Source: Lepiota brunneoincarnata (lineage: Eukaryota > Basidiomycota > Agaricomycetes > Agaricales > Agaricaceae). From it: DNA of 64,000 nt. Location of the stretch: positions 682,001-746,000 of the forward strand of contig JAEBUN010000008.1 of assembly GCA_023014365.1 (NCBI GenBank), given 5' to 3'. Position numbers and translations under genes: made by a program. Position 1 is the stretch's first letter. Every line of letters starts with the position of its first letter. Positions 23,685 to 35,861 of the stretch are shown one piece after another. The notes under the pieces were generated by a model. It was not told the DNA's origin, did no database searches, and was given only the letters and a program-made list of their open reading frames with translations.

Positions 23685-24420
23685 TTAGACAGCAACCCAA
23701 CATAGTTCCCAGTGTCGTAGTGAGCCTCATGGCACCGTTTTGACTTTAATCAATATATTGATAACCTGGATAAACGAGTGCTTCAGTTGGTTTGGTACGG
23801 ATGTTATTATCCGGGTTTGCCTTTCATTTACTTCCCTGAGCCTTTACGCCCCGATAATCAAGCGCCGTCGTGCCGTAACAATCGGAGGAGGGTCGGGGCA
23901 AAGCTGGGCAAAGGCAGCACAGCAAAAATAACCAGTTATAGACCCGTGAGAACCAGCCATTGGCGTTACGCTTGTCCTTGAAGGGCACTTGCCCGAGAGT
24001 ACTTTAACGCCCCGTCTCAGAGTGCTAAGACAAGTACTACAAATAACTGGTTGGGCGCTTGTCTATGGCCGAAGGCAACATTTCACAGGTACATTAGGTC
24101 CATCCACCCCATAGAACTCAGAGATATGAAATCAGGGACGCACAAAATAATCGTACAGAGGGGAACAAATGCAAGGAAAAAGTACTAAGACAATGGTCCG
24201 TTACCCTGATGGCCTTTTTCGTCAGAATAAGATATACATCAGGGCGCATGTGCGACAGGCAGGGGTGGATAACAAACAAGAAGTTAAAATCCGTATGCAA
24301 GTTGAGACGGAATGTATTTATAGAGGAACCTCCTGTTGGAGGACGCGGTATGGTGTTCCCTACGAAAGGAGAGGATGTTATGATGGTGAAGAATGTGTCG
24401 TGTAGTAAAAGTGTGCGACA
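23685..24420. other. Intergenic between convergent genes
   Basis: Space between the carboxypeptidase stop and the stop of the minus-strand HMG gene. Presumed 3' untranslated regions; no other feature seen. Confidence 0.4.
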
Positions 24421-25696
24421 TTAATCATAAGGTCCAAAACACTCGCCACCGGCCGTGGCTGCTGCAGGACAAATACTCGCATCATAGAGTGCGACGTAGT
24501 CCGGACTAATAGGGAGGGTGCCAACAGCGCTGTACTGGTTCATCCCATCACAAACCTGAGCAGCATCAAGCTCGAAACTGCCAGTGGAGGGCACCAGAGA
24601 ACAGTGCATGAACTGGGAAGGCCAGAGCCCGAGGTTGCAATATTGCAGAGAATCGTCCAGTGGGTCTGAGCAGCCCGTAGGAAGGAGATAATTGAAGGGG
24701 TGGCTAACCTCGAATCCCGTGAACGGTGGCTCGGAGCAATGAGCATCCATTTCTGTGATGGCTGTTGGCTCCCCATCCCAGTTCAAGAGACGGGGTAGAT
24801 TGACGGCGACAGGGGAGGGATTGTGGATGGGTATACCGTCAGGGATTTCCGGTTCCGGATTAAGAGGGTCAGGAGCCGGTATGCTGCAGAACTGCCCGTC
24901 GGCGGAAGAAGTAGAATTTAACTTCCCAGAAATAGCATGAACGATACCCTCCGAGTATGTTCAAGAAATGACTCACCCCAACAAAAAGCGCAGCATTACC
25001 CGCGGGAGCTTCGGGAGCGTTGTAAGCCAAGGAGGGCGTCCATCCACTGATAGACCCCCGACGCTCGAAGTTCGAATTGCATAGGGATCCGTCAAAGGCC
25101 GATAGGCGGGATCCGATTGAAGTATACCCAGATACAGATGGACCGGGAACCTTTAAGGGCTCAGGAGTAGTTTTTGGGGAGAGATAGGTGCAAGCAGGAC
25201 CAGTCGAGGCGGAGTAGCGGGTGTTGTACCTTCTACCTCCAACACCAAGACGACGTTGCGGACGAAAGTGATAATCCGGATATTTACGGGCGTGCTCATT
25301 ACGCTCTTCCTCGGCGCGGATTTTATATGGTTCTCTTTGTTCCTTGGTCATTTGACTCCAAGCGATAGCGGCGCGCTTGGACAGCGTAGGCTCTACGGAG
25401 GAACCGGGGGGGCGTCGTATGCGGCGTCCATGTCGAGAGTGAATCTGAGAGTACTCGCAACGGAAGATGATGAAGGCATTGCGTGGACGGGCGACCCATC
25501 CAGGTTCGTGGTGACGACGAGAGACATTACCGTTGAGGTGAGAGGAATTCCGGTCCGTCTCGGAGAGGGAGGAAGTGCTGGAGGTCGGGGAGTACGGATG
25601 CTGGTGCGCTTTGTAGGAGCTACCACCGACGAAATAATCGTCATCAACGGGTGGCGTCCACCCAATAGGCTTTCGTTGTCCACGAACTGAAGACAT
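24421..25696 (-). CDS. HMG-box transcription factor
   Basis: DNA-binding regulator with one MATA/SOX-type HMG box in the middle: RPRNAFIIFRCEYSQIH, TLSKRAAIAWSQMTKEQ and EPYKIRAEEERNEHARKYP then YHFRPQRR. I chose MSSVRGQRKPIGWTPP (25696) as start because it opens the region with ordinary protein composition; an upstream in-frame Met at 25888 would add 64 less convincing residues. One 55-nt intron (24922-24976) joins NAALFVG to a C-terminal acidic, Pro-rich, probably activating tail ending GGECFGPYD. Such factors in Basidiomycota control mating, fruiting or dikaryon growth (Prf1, exp1 types). No pheromone receptor or homeodomain gene is nearby, so this is not evidence of a mating-type locus. 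Confidence 0.88.
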
Positions 25697-27043
25697 CTTG
25701 AGACTGTCAAGAATAACGCAAGGCGCATGTGTGTTGGGGCAGCCCGCTTTATGAGCTCTACCACCACATGATCTTCCTGCGGCCACCAAACCCGTTCTTC
25801 TTATTCGCCTAGCAAATCGGGGATGTACTTTTGTTTTTGGTCTTTGGCATTCTACCGAACCAAAATTGATCAAGATCGCAATCGCCAAGCAATGAATCAG
25901 GGGACCTCATTGTCCATCCTTAGTTTCTGTAGCAGTAGACCGGCCATGGGAAGTTAACCAAACATGAGTGGACTTCTTTATACAACCCAGGGTTCTGTTT
26001 TCCTGCCAGGATCCTTCTGTCAGAAACCGAACCTCGTAGTCCTCAATCACCGAATGACGGGTCTTCCCGGACTCGACGCCGAGTCATGCCTCGATCGCCA
26101 AAGCCCCTATTTGGAAGCAGTCAGCTGTCCTCGACGGTAAGACCTTGAGGGCGGGAGAACGACCAAGGCCCAGGGTGCTATGCGGCATAAACCACCAACC
26201 AAATGATGGCGATATGTGGGTCCCGGCATCAAAGTCCAATAAGACACTAATATTCCATCCCCGTAAAACATACGGGGTCGGCTATTGCCCCAGAAATATG
26301 TTGGTTCCTGGGCTCCCAAATGCACGTAATATTCTCGCCCAGGTGGATGGATCGACCCACGGATGCAGTCTTCCCGTTGGAAAGTGCGGGAGCGCGAGGA
26401 GATGCTCATCGATGACGGGCCCCCGGCTTCGAGTTTGCTCCCATGAGGACGCTTATGTGGATCTCCAGACAATACCCCCATGTAACGCTCCCGCATATAT
26501 CCCCAATTAGGGGCTGCCGAGATATGGTCGAGGGTAGAAAATGTCCGGCATAAATGGGCACCTTTATGCACAATGCGGATCCGGATTGAATTGGCAATTC
26601 GTTGAGTAGTAATGTGGGGCCAGGATTGAGGCACAAAAACCTTGTTAAAAATGGATGATAGTCTTACCGCCTTGTGGTAGTTTACGGTGGGATACCCGAT
26701 TAGCGGTTCGGCATGGAACAAAGGACGACAAATTCAACCGGGCGTTCGCAATCCGAGTCCCAAACGAAGCACGTGATGCGCAGGTCCCGTGACTGGAATT
26801 AAGAGCCACTCCAGTGTTGCCGTCAAGCCCAAATGTGGCGCGCTTCTCGCTACTTGCGGCCGAACTCTCCCTTGTCTCCCCAGGACCCGCACGACCTCTC
26901 TGTCTGTCGCATGCGCCCCAGGACCTCATAAAAGCATATCGGGAAGCTCGTTTTACACATATCTCACTCTCCACAGTTAAAAGCGAGCTTAGGGGCTCCC
27001 ACTGCACTATCAACCCCGGGTCCCTTGAACCTGAGTAACGAAC
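25697..27043. other. Divergent intergenic region
   Basis: Between the divergent HMG gene and the membrane-protein gene. A 204-codon minus-strand frame (26721-26107) exists, but it has no hydrophobic pattern, motif or splice support and I do not call it. Likely contains two promoters. Confidence 0.35.
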
Positions 27044-27940
27044 ATGAACTTGCTTGTCGACAGGTCAGCAACCACGGCGCAGCCTGAGGCCAGGGGATTG
27101 CCCAAAATTGGCGGTTCACTTGCTGGCAAGTCCTTTTTTTGTTCCTTTTTTTTTTGACATATAGGATTGGACATTGACGTATCACCACTAGGCTTCATTG
27201 TGTTGGTTGTCGCCCTGTGTCTCATTATCCTCATCTCCCTCACGGCAATATTTTTCCTACTACGAAACGACACTCCTGCCGACGAAGAATTCCAGGCTAA
27301 GAAACGTCGTCCACGAACAACGACATATGTGACTCCGCTCGAAGATGATGGGTCACCCAAAAACTCTTGGTTTCGTCGCACCTATCAGCGTCTGGCCTTT
27401 ACCCGTACGACAAGCAACGACCGCATTCCGCAGATTAAAGTAGGCCGATCCGAAGGAGAATCTTTTGTTTTACCAGACGAATGGCATACAGAGTCTCTAG
27501 ACGACCTGCGCCTCAAAACGCCACCACGACAAAACAGTCGACACGTCCCGGCCGATAAACTCCCCACTTCTATTTCCACTTTCCAGCGCGCCCGCCGCCT
27601 ATCAAATCCCAACTCCAATTCAACCTGTAGTGTTCGTTTCGACTTGAATGGCACCAAAGACGTTCTACTGACGGAGAAAGAGCGCTTCGCCCCCTCTCCT
27701 ACCGCCACCTTCCCAAATATACATACACAGATGTCATCCCCAACATCATCACCCTCGAGCTCTCCTTCGATGGCACCTCGGCACTCTCGGGTGCCATCAC
27801 AGGACAGACCAATTTCACACTTGTCGTTACCCAACACCGGTCGACATGAACAAGATATCCATTATTCGACCCTCGGATCTTCTTCCATACCCACTCTGGC
27901 AACCTTTGAAGGGGGCACAAAGTTCATTGAGGCTCTCTAG
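27044..27940 (+). CDS. Single-pass membrane protein, fungal hypothetical
   Basis: Unrecognised protein of 285 residues. Exon 27044-27125 (MNLLVDRSATTAQPEARG...) is joined by a 39-nt GC-AG intron (27126-27164, donor GCAAGT) to exon 27165-27940. This splice keeps frame and supplies the ATG that the second exon lacks. After about 35 residues comes one membrane segment, FIVLVVALCLIILISLTAIF, then a basic stop-transfer (KKRRPR) and a long Ser/Pro/Thr-rich, probably disordered cytoplasmic tail. The tail contains SSPTSSPSSSPS and ends GGTKFIEAL. The short N-terminus without a signal peptide suggests a type III (N-out) topology. No known domain; function unknown. Confidence 0.7.
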
Positions 27941-28501
27941 CCTGGACATTCTTTCTGGTTAATTTATCATCTTCGATCCGTTGATTCGCTATCTGTGTTC
28001 ATTTTGCTTTTTACGTGACGGGCTTAGCGCCACATGGGACGCTTAGCCCTGCTTTCATCTTCTAACGCACGGTTTCGTGATGGATTGACGCTGATGACGC
28101 AGCTTGTAAATTATGCATGCGACGAACTGTTGTCTGTACCACTCACTGTCTTCACATTAGTCTTGTACGATTACGAACTTGCTAGAGCCCCTAGCCGCTG
28201 TTTTCACGCCCTGCTCACCACCGTCTGCTCACCGCTTCAGAATAGCATTTCTGTCCCACAGGGTTCGGCTCGAGCGCCCAGCCACCCAAACTTGGTACTC
28301 AGTAATATCATCACGAGTAACAGCTGACGTCATGAGCTGCTTCTCTGGCTGTTCGCTCGATGGATCCGTAGTTCGGATCCTTACGGATGATAGGAACGAT
28401 CGTCACACCGCAGGAAAAGACCCAAGATAATCACAACACCATTTTAAAGACACGTTCATATGGCATATTACAACAAACTCGTTCTCCCCTCGACCTAACC
28501 A
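27941..28501. other. Intergenic between convergent genes
   Basis: 561 nt with no supported gene; presumed 3' ends of the membrane-protein gene and the dehydrogenase gene. Confidence 0.4.
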
Positions 28502-29761
28502 TCAGTTGCTGATGGTATTAGGGCACGTCCCAGTAGACTCCAGTAAAAGTAGATTTGAAATGGTGGTATCAGCAATATTCTTGAGGGCTTCTCGAGTAAG
28601 GAACGCTTGATGACCCCTGTACATAAATGTCTCAGCAATCTAGGACCCCTTGGTGAACGAACAAGGACCCTACGTCATGAATACATTGTAAAATGAGAGC
28701 AAGCGGGCGAAAACGTCGTCGTGAATGACTTTTGTGCTGGAATCTGCAAAGAAATATGCCGATTCTTGTTCGTAAACGTCCATACCGACGGCAGCGATGT
28801 GGCCTGATTTTAATGCACTGTGTTTCATAGAGAGCCAGACAGTCAACGGAGCGTTTGAATACTCAGGAGGGTGCTCACCGTATCAGCGCATAGGTATCAA
28901 TCAGCCCTCCTCTTGATGTGTTGATTAGAATGACACCTTGCTTGGTCTTTGGAAGCGAGCTATCGTTGATGATATACTTGGTGCTATCTGTCAAGGGACA
29001 ATGAAGACTGATTATATCGGACCGCTGCAACAGCTCGTCCAAGGCTTCAACATAGACAATCCCGTACTCCTTCGCAGTAGGTGAGGGATAAGGATCATAG
29101 GCGATAACATTGCAATTGAAGCCCATCGCCAAAATCTTGCCTGTCAAGAGCCCAATTTTCCCCGTCCCGATGAGGCCCACAGTCTTCCCGGATAGGTTGA
29201 ATCCAAGTAGTCCATCCAGCAGGAAGTTGCCCTCGCGAACCCGGTTGTATGCTTTGTGGTACTTGCGTACAACCGTCAGCATCATCCCCACTGTAAATTC
29301 AGCCACAGCTTCGGGTGAATAAGCCGGTACGCGGGCAACTTTGATATCCAGCCTTGCGGCGGTTTCGAGGTCGACATTATTATAGCCAGCACACCGGAGG
29401 GTTACATATTTCTTGGGGTGAGGGATACGTCAGGGACAGAGTGAATATGTACGTAAGGGGGATCCTGGAACGCACCACACCGATGCTTTTTCAGATACTC
29501 TAACACAGATGCGTTGCAGACGTCGTTCACAAATAAGCACACTGCCTCATGTCCTTCGGCGAGTTGAACGGTGAGGGGATCAAGGAGAGCGTCGATAAAT
29601 GTGAATTTGATGTTGGGAGGCCCATTGGTCGGATTGGCTAGGGCTCCCTGCAGGGACTCGATATCGTACTGGGAATCGGGGTAAGGCTGCCCTGGTTCTC
29701 TGGATCGGTTGTCAAGAAAGTTGATTCTTACCTTGCGAGTCCCAAAGACTGCGACCTTCAT
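28502..29761 (-). CDS. D-2-hydroxyacid dehydrogenase (D-lactate dehydrogenase-like)
   Basis: NAD-dependent reduction of 2-oxoacids such as pyruvate to D-hydroxyacids, cytosolic. Start [10 protein letters not shown]; after a 60-nt intron YDIESLQGA. Then the substrate-domain motif [30 protein letters not shown], the Rossmann motif GLIGTGKIG, and [10 protein letters not shown] (catalytic Arg). VGMDVYEQE carries the catalytic Glu and [11 protein letters not shown] the catalytic His. The stop is at 28504-28502. Five exons are visible; introns are small (about 29702-29643, 29475-29410, 28885-28824 and 28678-28613). The frame is intact. D-lactate is the likeliest product by similarity to fungal LdhA-type enzymes, but specificity is not proven. 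Confidence 0.9.
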
Positions 29762-31704
29762 AGTTGTGCTTGGACCGTGACGACTGGATCAGCTCTTGGG
29801 TCACTTGTGATCGAGGACCAGTTTGGGTCAAATCTCGATTACCTGCAAACTGGTGAGCCGAGACGCCTCCCTGGCGCTTCGGCACCGGGCTTTCGCTCAG
29901 CCCGGGGGCGCACATTCCTTACCATTGGACCATAACCCATGAATCAGCATTGCTAGTTCACAAAAGCGGGGGATACATAATCATGTGCTGTGTACATTCA
30001 ATTCCTGTAGCGGACCCCCCCACTCCAGCCAAGATGCCCCCTTAGTAAATCCCTTCCTCTCGCAAACTGTCCGAGGCAACCTCTCAGTCAATACTACACT
30101 TCCACAGCTCACTCCACCCAACACATACACTGCATACTCAATACTCGCCTAGTACCCGCCCCTCAATCGACACAGCTAACAGCATATTCGCAAGGCTTGG
30201 CCTAGCAGAACAGCTGACATCGCAGTTTGCGCCAGTCCGTTAACGCCCCCAGTGACCTCCTGTTAGGTGCAGCTGAGGGTGATGTACAAATATATACACT
30301 TGTACCCAGGTTCCGCCATAAGCAATAGCCCCAGCTGTAGTGCAAGAAATACCCAAGTGGTAAGGTAGGAGTGTAGATTTTTGGAGTATTGTATTCCCGA
30401 GCGGAAGCGTTCATGAGGGGAAAGGGTTGCGAGGGCCGTAGCAACGCTCTCGAGCACCTTTTTCAGGGCCAAACAGAGGGACAAAGGAGATATGTCTGTG
30501 TGAGGCTGTTGGCGAGGCCGTGTGTGCCAAGGATATATAGCCTATGCGAAGTGGATCGTGGTTGAAGGCCAAGATTGGTCGGCGTTTGGTGTTGAAGCTC
30601 CAGCCAGGGCTGAAAGGAGTGCTGTATGATATTTTCTGAGGGTAGACATCGGTTAGAAAGCAATTCAGCTGAAGCAGGAAGTCATCCGCTTCACGAAACC
30701 AAGCATTGGAGGTTAAATATCCCATTAAGGTTGTGAGGGCAGTTGTCAAGCGGAGCAAAAATATGGGAGTCTTTTCCATAGTCGGCCTGAAAATACTTGA
30801 GGGGAACGGATGTGGAGGTTGGACAGAGTTCCGCCAAACAGGGACCCTAACTGCTTTGGCATCATTTCAGATCCCACAGCACCAAACCCACTGTACCTAA
30901 TCGATATACCAATTGCCCATGAGGCAGTGCGAGCCCTTGGTTATCCCTGTGGCCCCCTTGCGTCCAAAGCTCACTTCAATCTACTTGAAACCCGCCTGTG
31001 TTGCTATTAAACCCAGCAACGATGTACCGAATAATGGAGCGTCAATAAGATCGGCTCAGACCATGGGAACGCCAAGTTCAAGCGGGTGCCAGGTATAGCA
31101 TCGGTATTCCGAGGCAGGCGGTAGGTACTATTATGGTGGCAATCCCGAGGAGGTGGACGGGCTTCTGGCCGAGACGGTCTGACACACGACTCCAGCAGAT
31201 AGCAACGAACTAGCTCAGTGTGCATCAAGTTGTGTCCTCGCGGACCTCATGAGGAGTCATTGAAAGGGCGACTGCACCAATCCACTGGCGTAATATCTCC
31301 TTGGCGAGCGAAAGCAGAAACTTGGGAAATATCGATGCAGACTCGCGGGGCCTTCGACATAGCGGAGTTGCCCGAGAGGAAGAGGGCTGTATGTGCTGGG
31401 GTTCGTAGCTGTGCGCGGTGATAGGGGTTCTCGTTCAGACAATTGTGGGTCAGGGGGGCCGGGCGAGCTACGGTAGGCTGCGATGAATCATGCCAGCGCC
31501 TCGTTCTAGCATGATGGTGGTGATCTACCCACCAAGACCCCTGAATAGTCTAAGCGTCGCGCGGACAACCTGCATCACGGTCGCTGATAAGATAAGATTA
31601 AGACCGATTCAAGAGGCTCCATTTCTGCTTACTCGCAGGAACAACACTCCATTACCCTAAAACCAACAAGACATCTACTCCTAAAAATCACCCAGATCGC
31701 AATC
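29762..31704. other. Intergenic, no gene recognised
   Basis: 1.9 kb between the dehydrogenase start and the CCDC124-type gene. Several medium open frames on the minus strand at 30200-30780 lack motifs and convincing composition. A GC-rich palindrome (CCGGGC and GCCCGG around a 9-nt loop) lies near 29885-29908. Confidence 0.35.
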
Positions 31705-32767
31705 ATGCCACCGGGCAAAGGCGCCAATGCAAAGAAGGAAGCTGGCAGAGCCAAAAAGGCCGAAAATGAGGCCAAGAAACAGGCAGCAGTAGCAGCAGTG
31801 AAGGTGTGTCTCTCGTCTGAACTTACTCGTTCGTCTAAGTATGCTCAAGCTACTGCCCTACATGGCTCCAGGAACGCAGGGAAGCTGAGTCGTGGAAGGA
31901 TGGGGATGTTAAGGGTGGCAAGGCGGCGAAGGAGGCGAAGGAGGAAAAGCGGAGGGCGGACCGCGCACGGAAAGCCGAGAACGTGCTGCTCCTTCAGCAA
32001 GAAGAGGCCAACGCGCCCTCGAAAGTCAAATCTGCACCCAAAGCAGGACAAAAGAAAAAGGCCGAGGTCAAGCCGGCTGGCCCTGGCGCTATCGCTGCGG
32101 GGGGAGGGTTGGAAAGTAAGGGAAAGAACAGAGAAGGAGAGGTGGAAAGTTTCAGTGCAACCGGTATCGATAATGTATTAGATTTGTTGGAGGTGGTCAC
32201 TGCGAAGATGGACAAGGCAAGTATTGGGCAGCAGGCTGCTGGTCTGGAGAAACATCCAGAGGTACGTCAATACACTGCTGATTGTCGGGAAGCCCATACT
32301 GATCCCGATTCTTTGATAGCGCCGCTTCAAGGCAAGATTGTTCTACCAGCCCCCGTAAACCTCATCTCACCACTTTCATGACAGACAGCATTTGAGGCGT
32401 ATCAAGAACGTGAGTTACCCAATATCAAGAAAGATGTGAGTACGGGCTGTTTAGCTTTCCAGTATGACAATTAAAATCTGTTTAGCGCCCCGGCCTGCGC
32501 CTTCAGCAGTATAAGGTATGGTATCTGACAATATCACGCTGATTCTATCTTAATAACACCCGGACAGGAATTACTGTTCAAACAGTTCCAAAAGTCACCA
32601 GAGAATCCGTATGGGGCTTCATTCTGATTCCAAGTAAGCTTGGTATTAATTCCTGTGTCAACAGGTTCAATCAGACAACGGTCGCGTATGATGCGACCAA
32701 AGAGGAGAGATTGGAAGCGCTCGATCGCAAACGGGCGGAGGTGGAGGATCGCTTGCGGGACAATTAG
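31705..32767 (+). CDS. CCDC124/Lso2-like ribosome-associated protein
   Basis: Small basic coiled-coil protein of the CCDC124 family, whose yeast member Lso2 binds ribosomes and helps recovery from stationary phase. Start MPPGKGANAKKEAGRAKKAE; a second exon from 31872 opens ERREAESWKDGD and contains the Lys/Glu-rich helix. The signature C-terminus is spread over small exons: KHPE, RRFK, TAFEAYQERELPNIKKD, RPGLRLQQYK, ELLFKQFQKSPENP and FNQTTVAYDATKEERLEAL, to the TAG at 32765. RRFK is a 12-nt micro-exon (32320-32331). The intron after it starts with GC (GCAAGA, 32332). Introns: 31804-31871, 32263-32319, 32332-32384, 32436-32485, 32516-32567 and 32609-32664. No frame break. Confidence 0.88.
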
Positions 32768-33241
32768 ATCCTATGGCTATCACTGCCATGGAAATGGCGT
32801 GGTGTCTCTCGCAGAAATCGCTCGCCTCCACTTTCCCCGATGTATTCCGGATAAATAGATGTTCCGGGGCTGCGCAACACAGTGTAGGGACAGGAACAGT
32901 CTTCTGGCTACCGATGCTTTCAGGCATGTACACAATATAAATAGCGTCGAAGTGCTGCCAATTCTGGTGCATTAGTGATAACTGTCTGCACGAGAACACA
33001 GCTGACCGCTGTTGAACCCAAGCACATACTGCGGCTACCTAACCAGGCGATGTCGTTGGTATACTCAAATGGTACGACAGGGGACAATCCTGTGCAGGGG
33101 ACCGTACTCGGGCTTCGGCGCCACGACAGGACTGCTATCCACCGTTGCACAGGTTTAGTTACGTAATGGCCCCTCAAGAAAATGCATAAAAAGGGTCCCC
33201 TCATTTGTTCTCAAGCACCCCACTATCGCTCAACAATCATC
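32768..33241 (+). promoter_or_regulatory. Intergenic with A-rich TATA-like element
   Basis: Upstream region of the calcipressin gene. CATAAAAAG at about 33185-33193 is TATA-like, about 50 nt before the ATG at 33242. No gene seen. Confidence 0.35.
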
Positions 33242-34036
33242 ATGGCAACTATAACATCTCAGCTGTAGCCCAAGCCCTTCTACATCTCCTAGGGCCTCAT
33301 CGCCAGATTTGCGCACCAATACTCTCGCGGTCACTTCACTCCCAAAGTCGTTCTTCGAGCCAGTGATTTTAGAGCTCTTGCGGGATCATTTTGTGTCCTT
33401 CGGGGCAATTAATCAATGGGTCCCACTTCCTGGTTTCAGCAGGATCATAGTCGTGTACGAGGAAGAGGATAACGCTGAGGCAGCGAAGATTCGCTCCGAT
33501 CCAATCATCCTTTCCGCATCACACCAGCGGTACGCAGAGCTCCATCTTCTGACAGACAGCCAGATTATGAACCAAGTGACCACCACAGATCAGAGGAACT
33601 TATCCTGCGCGTCTACCGTGCCGATCCCAACCCACTCATCTCGCGGGACCGTGATATCTCTACAATTCCGTCACAAAACTACCTCCAACCCCCAGCGGTG
33701 GAGAAGAACTTCCTCATTTCTCCACCGGGCTCTCCCCCTGTTGGCTGGGAGTCGATACGCGAGGATCCACCTAACACGACACCCCTTGCTGACGACCTCA
33801 TCGAGGCATTAAGGCGGCTACATATGCAACAGGAGCGCAAGTCGAGTTTCGAGGTGCTTTTGGAGCCAGATGAGGCTTCGGGTGTGGGTGTATATGTTGA
33901 AGATTGTGATATGGCGGCAGAACAGGAGTGGGAAATGATAGAGGACGAGTGGGTTTATGGTGTTACTGCACCTGCAAGGACCAAGTGGAGGCCGATTGCG
34001 ACAGCGATGCCGCCGATGAGGACGATCTCCGCTTGA
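33242..34036 (+). CDS. Calcipressin (calcineurin regulator, RCAN family)
   Basis: Binds and modulates calcineurin. An RRM-like domain (TNTLAVTSLPKSFFEP, LLRDHFVSFGAINQWVPLPG, SRIIVVYEEEDNAEAAK) is followed, after intron 33530-33588, by ELILRVYRADPNPLI and the calcineurin-binding stretch NFLISPPGSPPVGWE. The acidic tail ends MPPMRTISA at 34036. The start is unresolved: ATGGCAACTATA at 33242 has good context but its frame stops after 8 codons. It joins the SPSPSTSPRASSPDLRTNTL frame only if one A is dropped (near 33254), or if an upstream exon splices in at about 33262. I give 33242 as provisional start. Confidence 0.85.
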
Positions 34037-35861
34037 AGCGTTTAATCCGCACCCTTTGCTATCTTTCGGACTTAGTTTCATCGTTCTTTTTCTCGCGCTT
34101 GTCTTGTACTTTCTCCAACTGGTGAGTGTCCCTTGTTCTGATACCCCTTGCATACCTTCGGATGAAAAAAATATCAGACCTGTTCTGAACCTTTTTGGGG
34201 TGTAGTGGAAAATTCGTATTGCCTATTCTTTGCTGATCTTTCGCATTTCTCGTGTGGGAATCTGGACGTTAATGCTGACAAGAAGTATCCCTTATGCTAG
34301 ATTCATTCTTTGCGCCTTTTTTCACGGTGGCACCTGATCTCGGCCCTCCCTCTCTGCACATTTAGTCCATTGTGAGTATCCGCATCCTCTATTTTCTTTC
34401 CTCTTTGCTTTCGTTGCGGGGGATATCGTGGGATGAATAGTTTTCAGACCTGTTCTGATTCACAATGGAGACAACCTCTACATTGCCTAACATGCTTCTG
34501 ATTTTCACACTGTAAACTCGCGTTATTCATTTACCTCGAGGCTGACTCTTCTCCTGTTGTTCAGATTCCCCACGATGCCTAATACCAATCCTTATCACCC
34601 GCCGTCGTTAGTACGTGCTAACTCTTGGTTAAGTTATGGACTTCTACAAACTATTCGAGACCGGATATGGACTTTATTCTCACCGCCTCAAGAGGGCATC
34701 ATTTGTACCATACCAACAATTCGAGTATGTTACCAAACGAAAAAGGAACTCGCTTTGGACATTCTCCTGCAATCTTATTCTAGGATGTGCATGTCTATGT
34801 AGAAATTCATTACTCTATTTTGGGCGTTGAGTATTAATTGTGAGCACTGTTGGATTCAGTGTGAGACAGCGGGCCCTGGCTTTATCTGCGCTGTTCTCGT
34901 CTGGTGCGGGTCGGAAATCTGGAATTCGAGTTCAGGCACATAGTAGTGCACCAGGGGTCTCGCTTCGGGAGAGGGATTGGAGGGAGATAGGGATGTTACG
35001 ATGTTGAAATGGTGCGGTGCAGTGCCGTTCAAGTATGCCATGGGGTAAGTTCAGGAGCTGAATTGGAAGCCTTGTCTTTTTTTTTTTTTCTTGCTTTGTA
35101 GTTATGGTGCACACGGGTGCCCGAGTGACCGAGGATGAGAGACAAGATTGGGTTTACGTTGTTATGTGCTTCTGAATTAAGTACAAGGGTCTTGGAGTAC
35201 GTCCTCGAGAGAGGGAGTTTGAGTTGAGATGGCTTACTCGCGATTTGAGATCCCTCACCAAAAGGGGTAGCATGTGGGGGACAAAAAGGGTTTTAACATT
35301 TTGGGGCTACCAAGGCACAAAGCAATTTATCTGGTAGACACATCCGCCTGCTACGATTTCTAGACTCCGCGCGTTTTTGGCTGCAAGCCACCACTCGTTT
35401 CGGAACAGTGTTGAGCGTAGGACCGACTCAATCTAAGATTGGCAATTCGTTCCCAAGTGATTTATTTGGCCATGGCATATAATGCAAACGCCCGCGATCA
35501 CGTGATCTTTGCATTGTTCTTTTGGACAATGGTCGGGGGGCGTCACTTAAGCCTAACGCGTGCAGGGAACAATGGTCCATTGTATCACAGGCAACAGGGT
35601 GCTGTGGGTCATATTATAAACATGCTCGCTTCTGATCTTAGCTGCCTACCCCCTCCCCATCCAACCAGCGGTGGCCGGCTGAAGTCCAGTGGTCGTTGTG
35701 TTCGATAATCCTCTCCATCGTTCTTGGAACTCGACTCCGGGTCTGTCTTTTCCCTCTTAACGAAGTTAAACGAAGGGACTTTTTTTATTCTACTTCCCCT
35801 CTTTTCTTTTTCCTTTTTACGTGGATCATTATCGTTTCTGGTATTTTACTTGGGCCTGACA
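34037..35861. other. Long intergenic region
   Basis: 1.8 kb without a recognised gene. The 14-nt sequence CAGACCTGTTCTGA occurs twice, near 34178 and 34446, among several GTGAGT-like sites, which suggests unannotated untranslated exons. A poly-T tract lies at about 35077-35090. Confidence 0.35.

Noticed and set aside
24421..25696. HMG gene as a mating-type locus
   Set aside because: No pheromone receptor, pheromone or homeodomain genes nearby; basidiomycete HMG factors usually lie outside mating loci.
26107..26721. 204-codon open frame on the minus strand
   Set aside because: No motif, no splice partners, composition unlike neighbouring proteins; probably chance.
29880..29910. GC-rich hairpin
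   Set aside because: A short palindrome without T-run or conserved partner; eukaryotic context, so no terminator call.
30411..30779. 122-codon minus-strand frame
   Set aside because: Low-quality composition and no homology pattern.
34557..34830. Overlapping short frames (about 60-80 codons)
   Set aside because: Two overlapping frames of equal quality and no motif; likely leader or non-coding.
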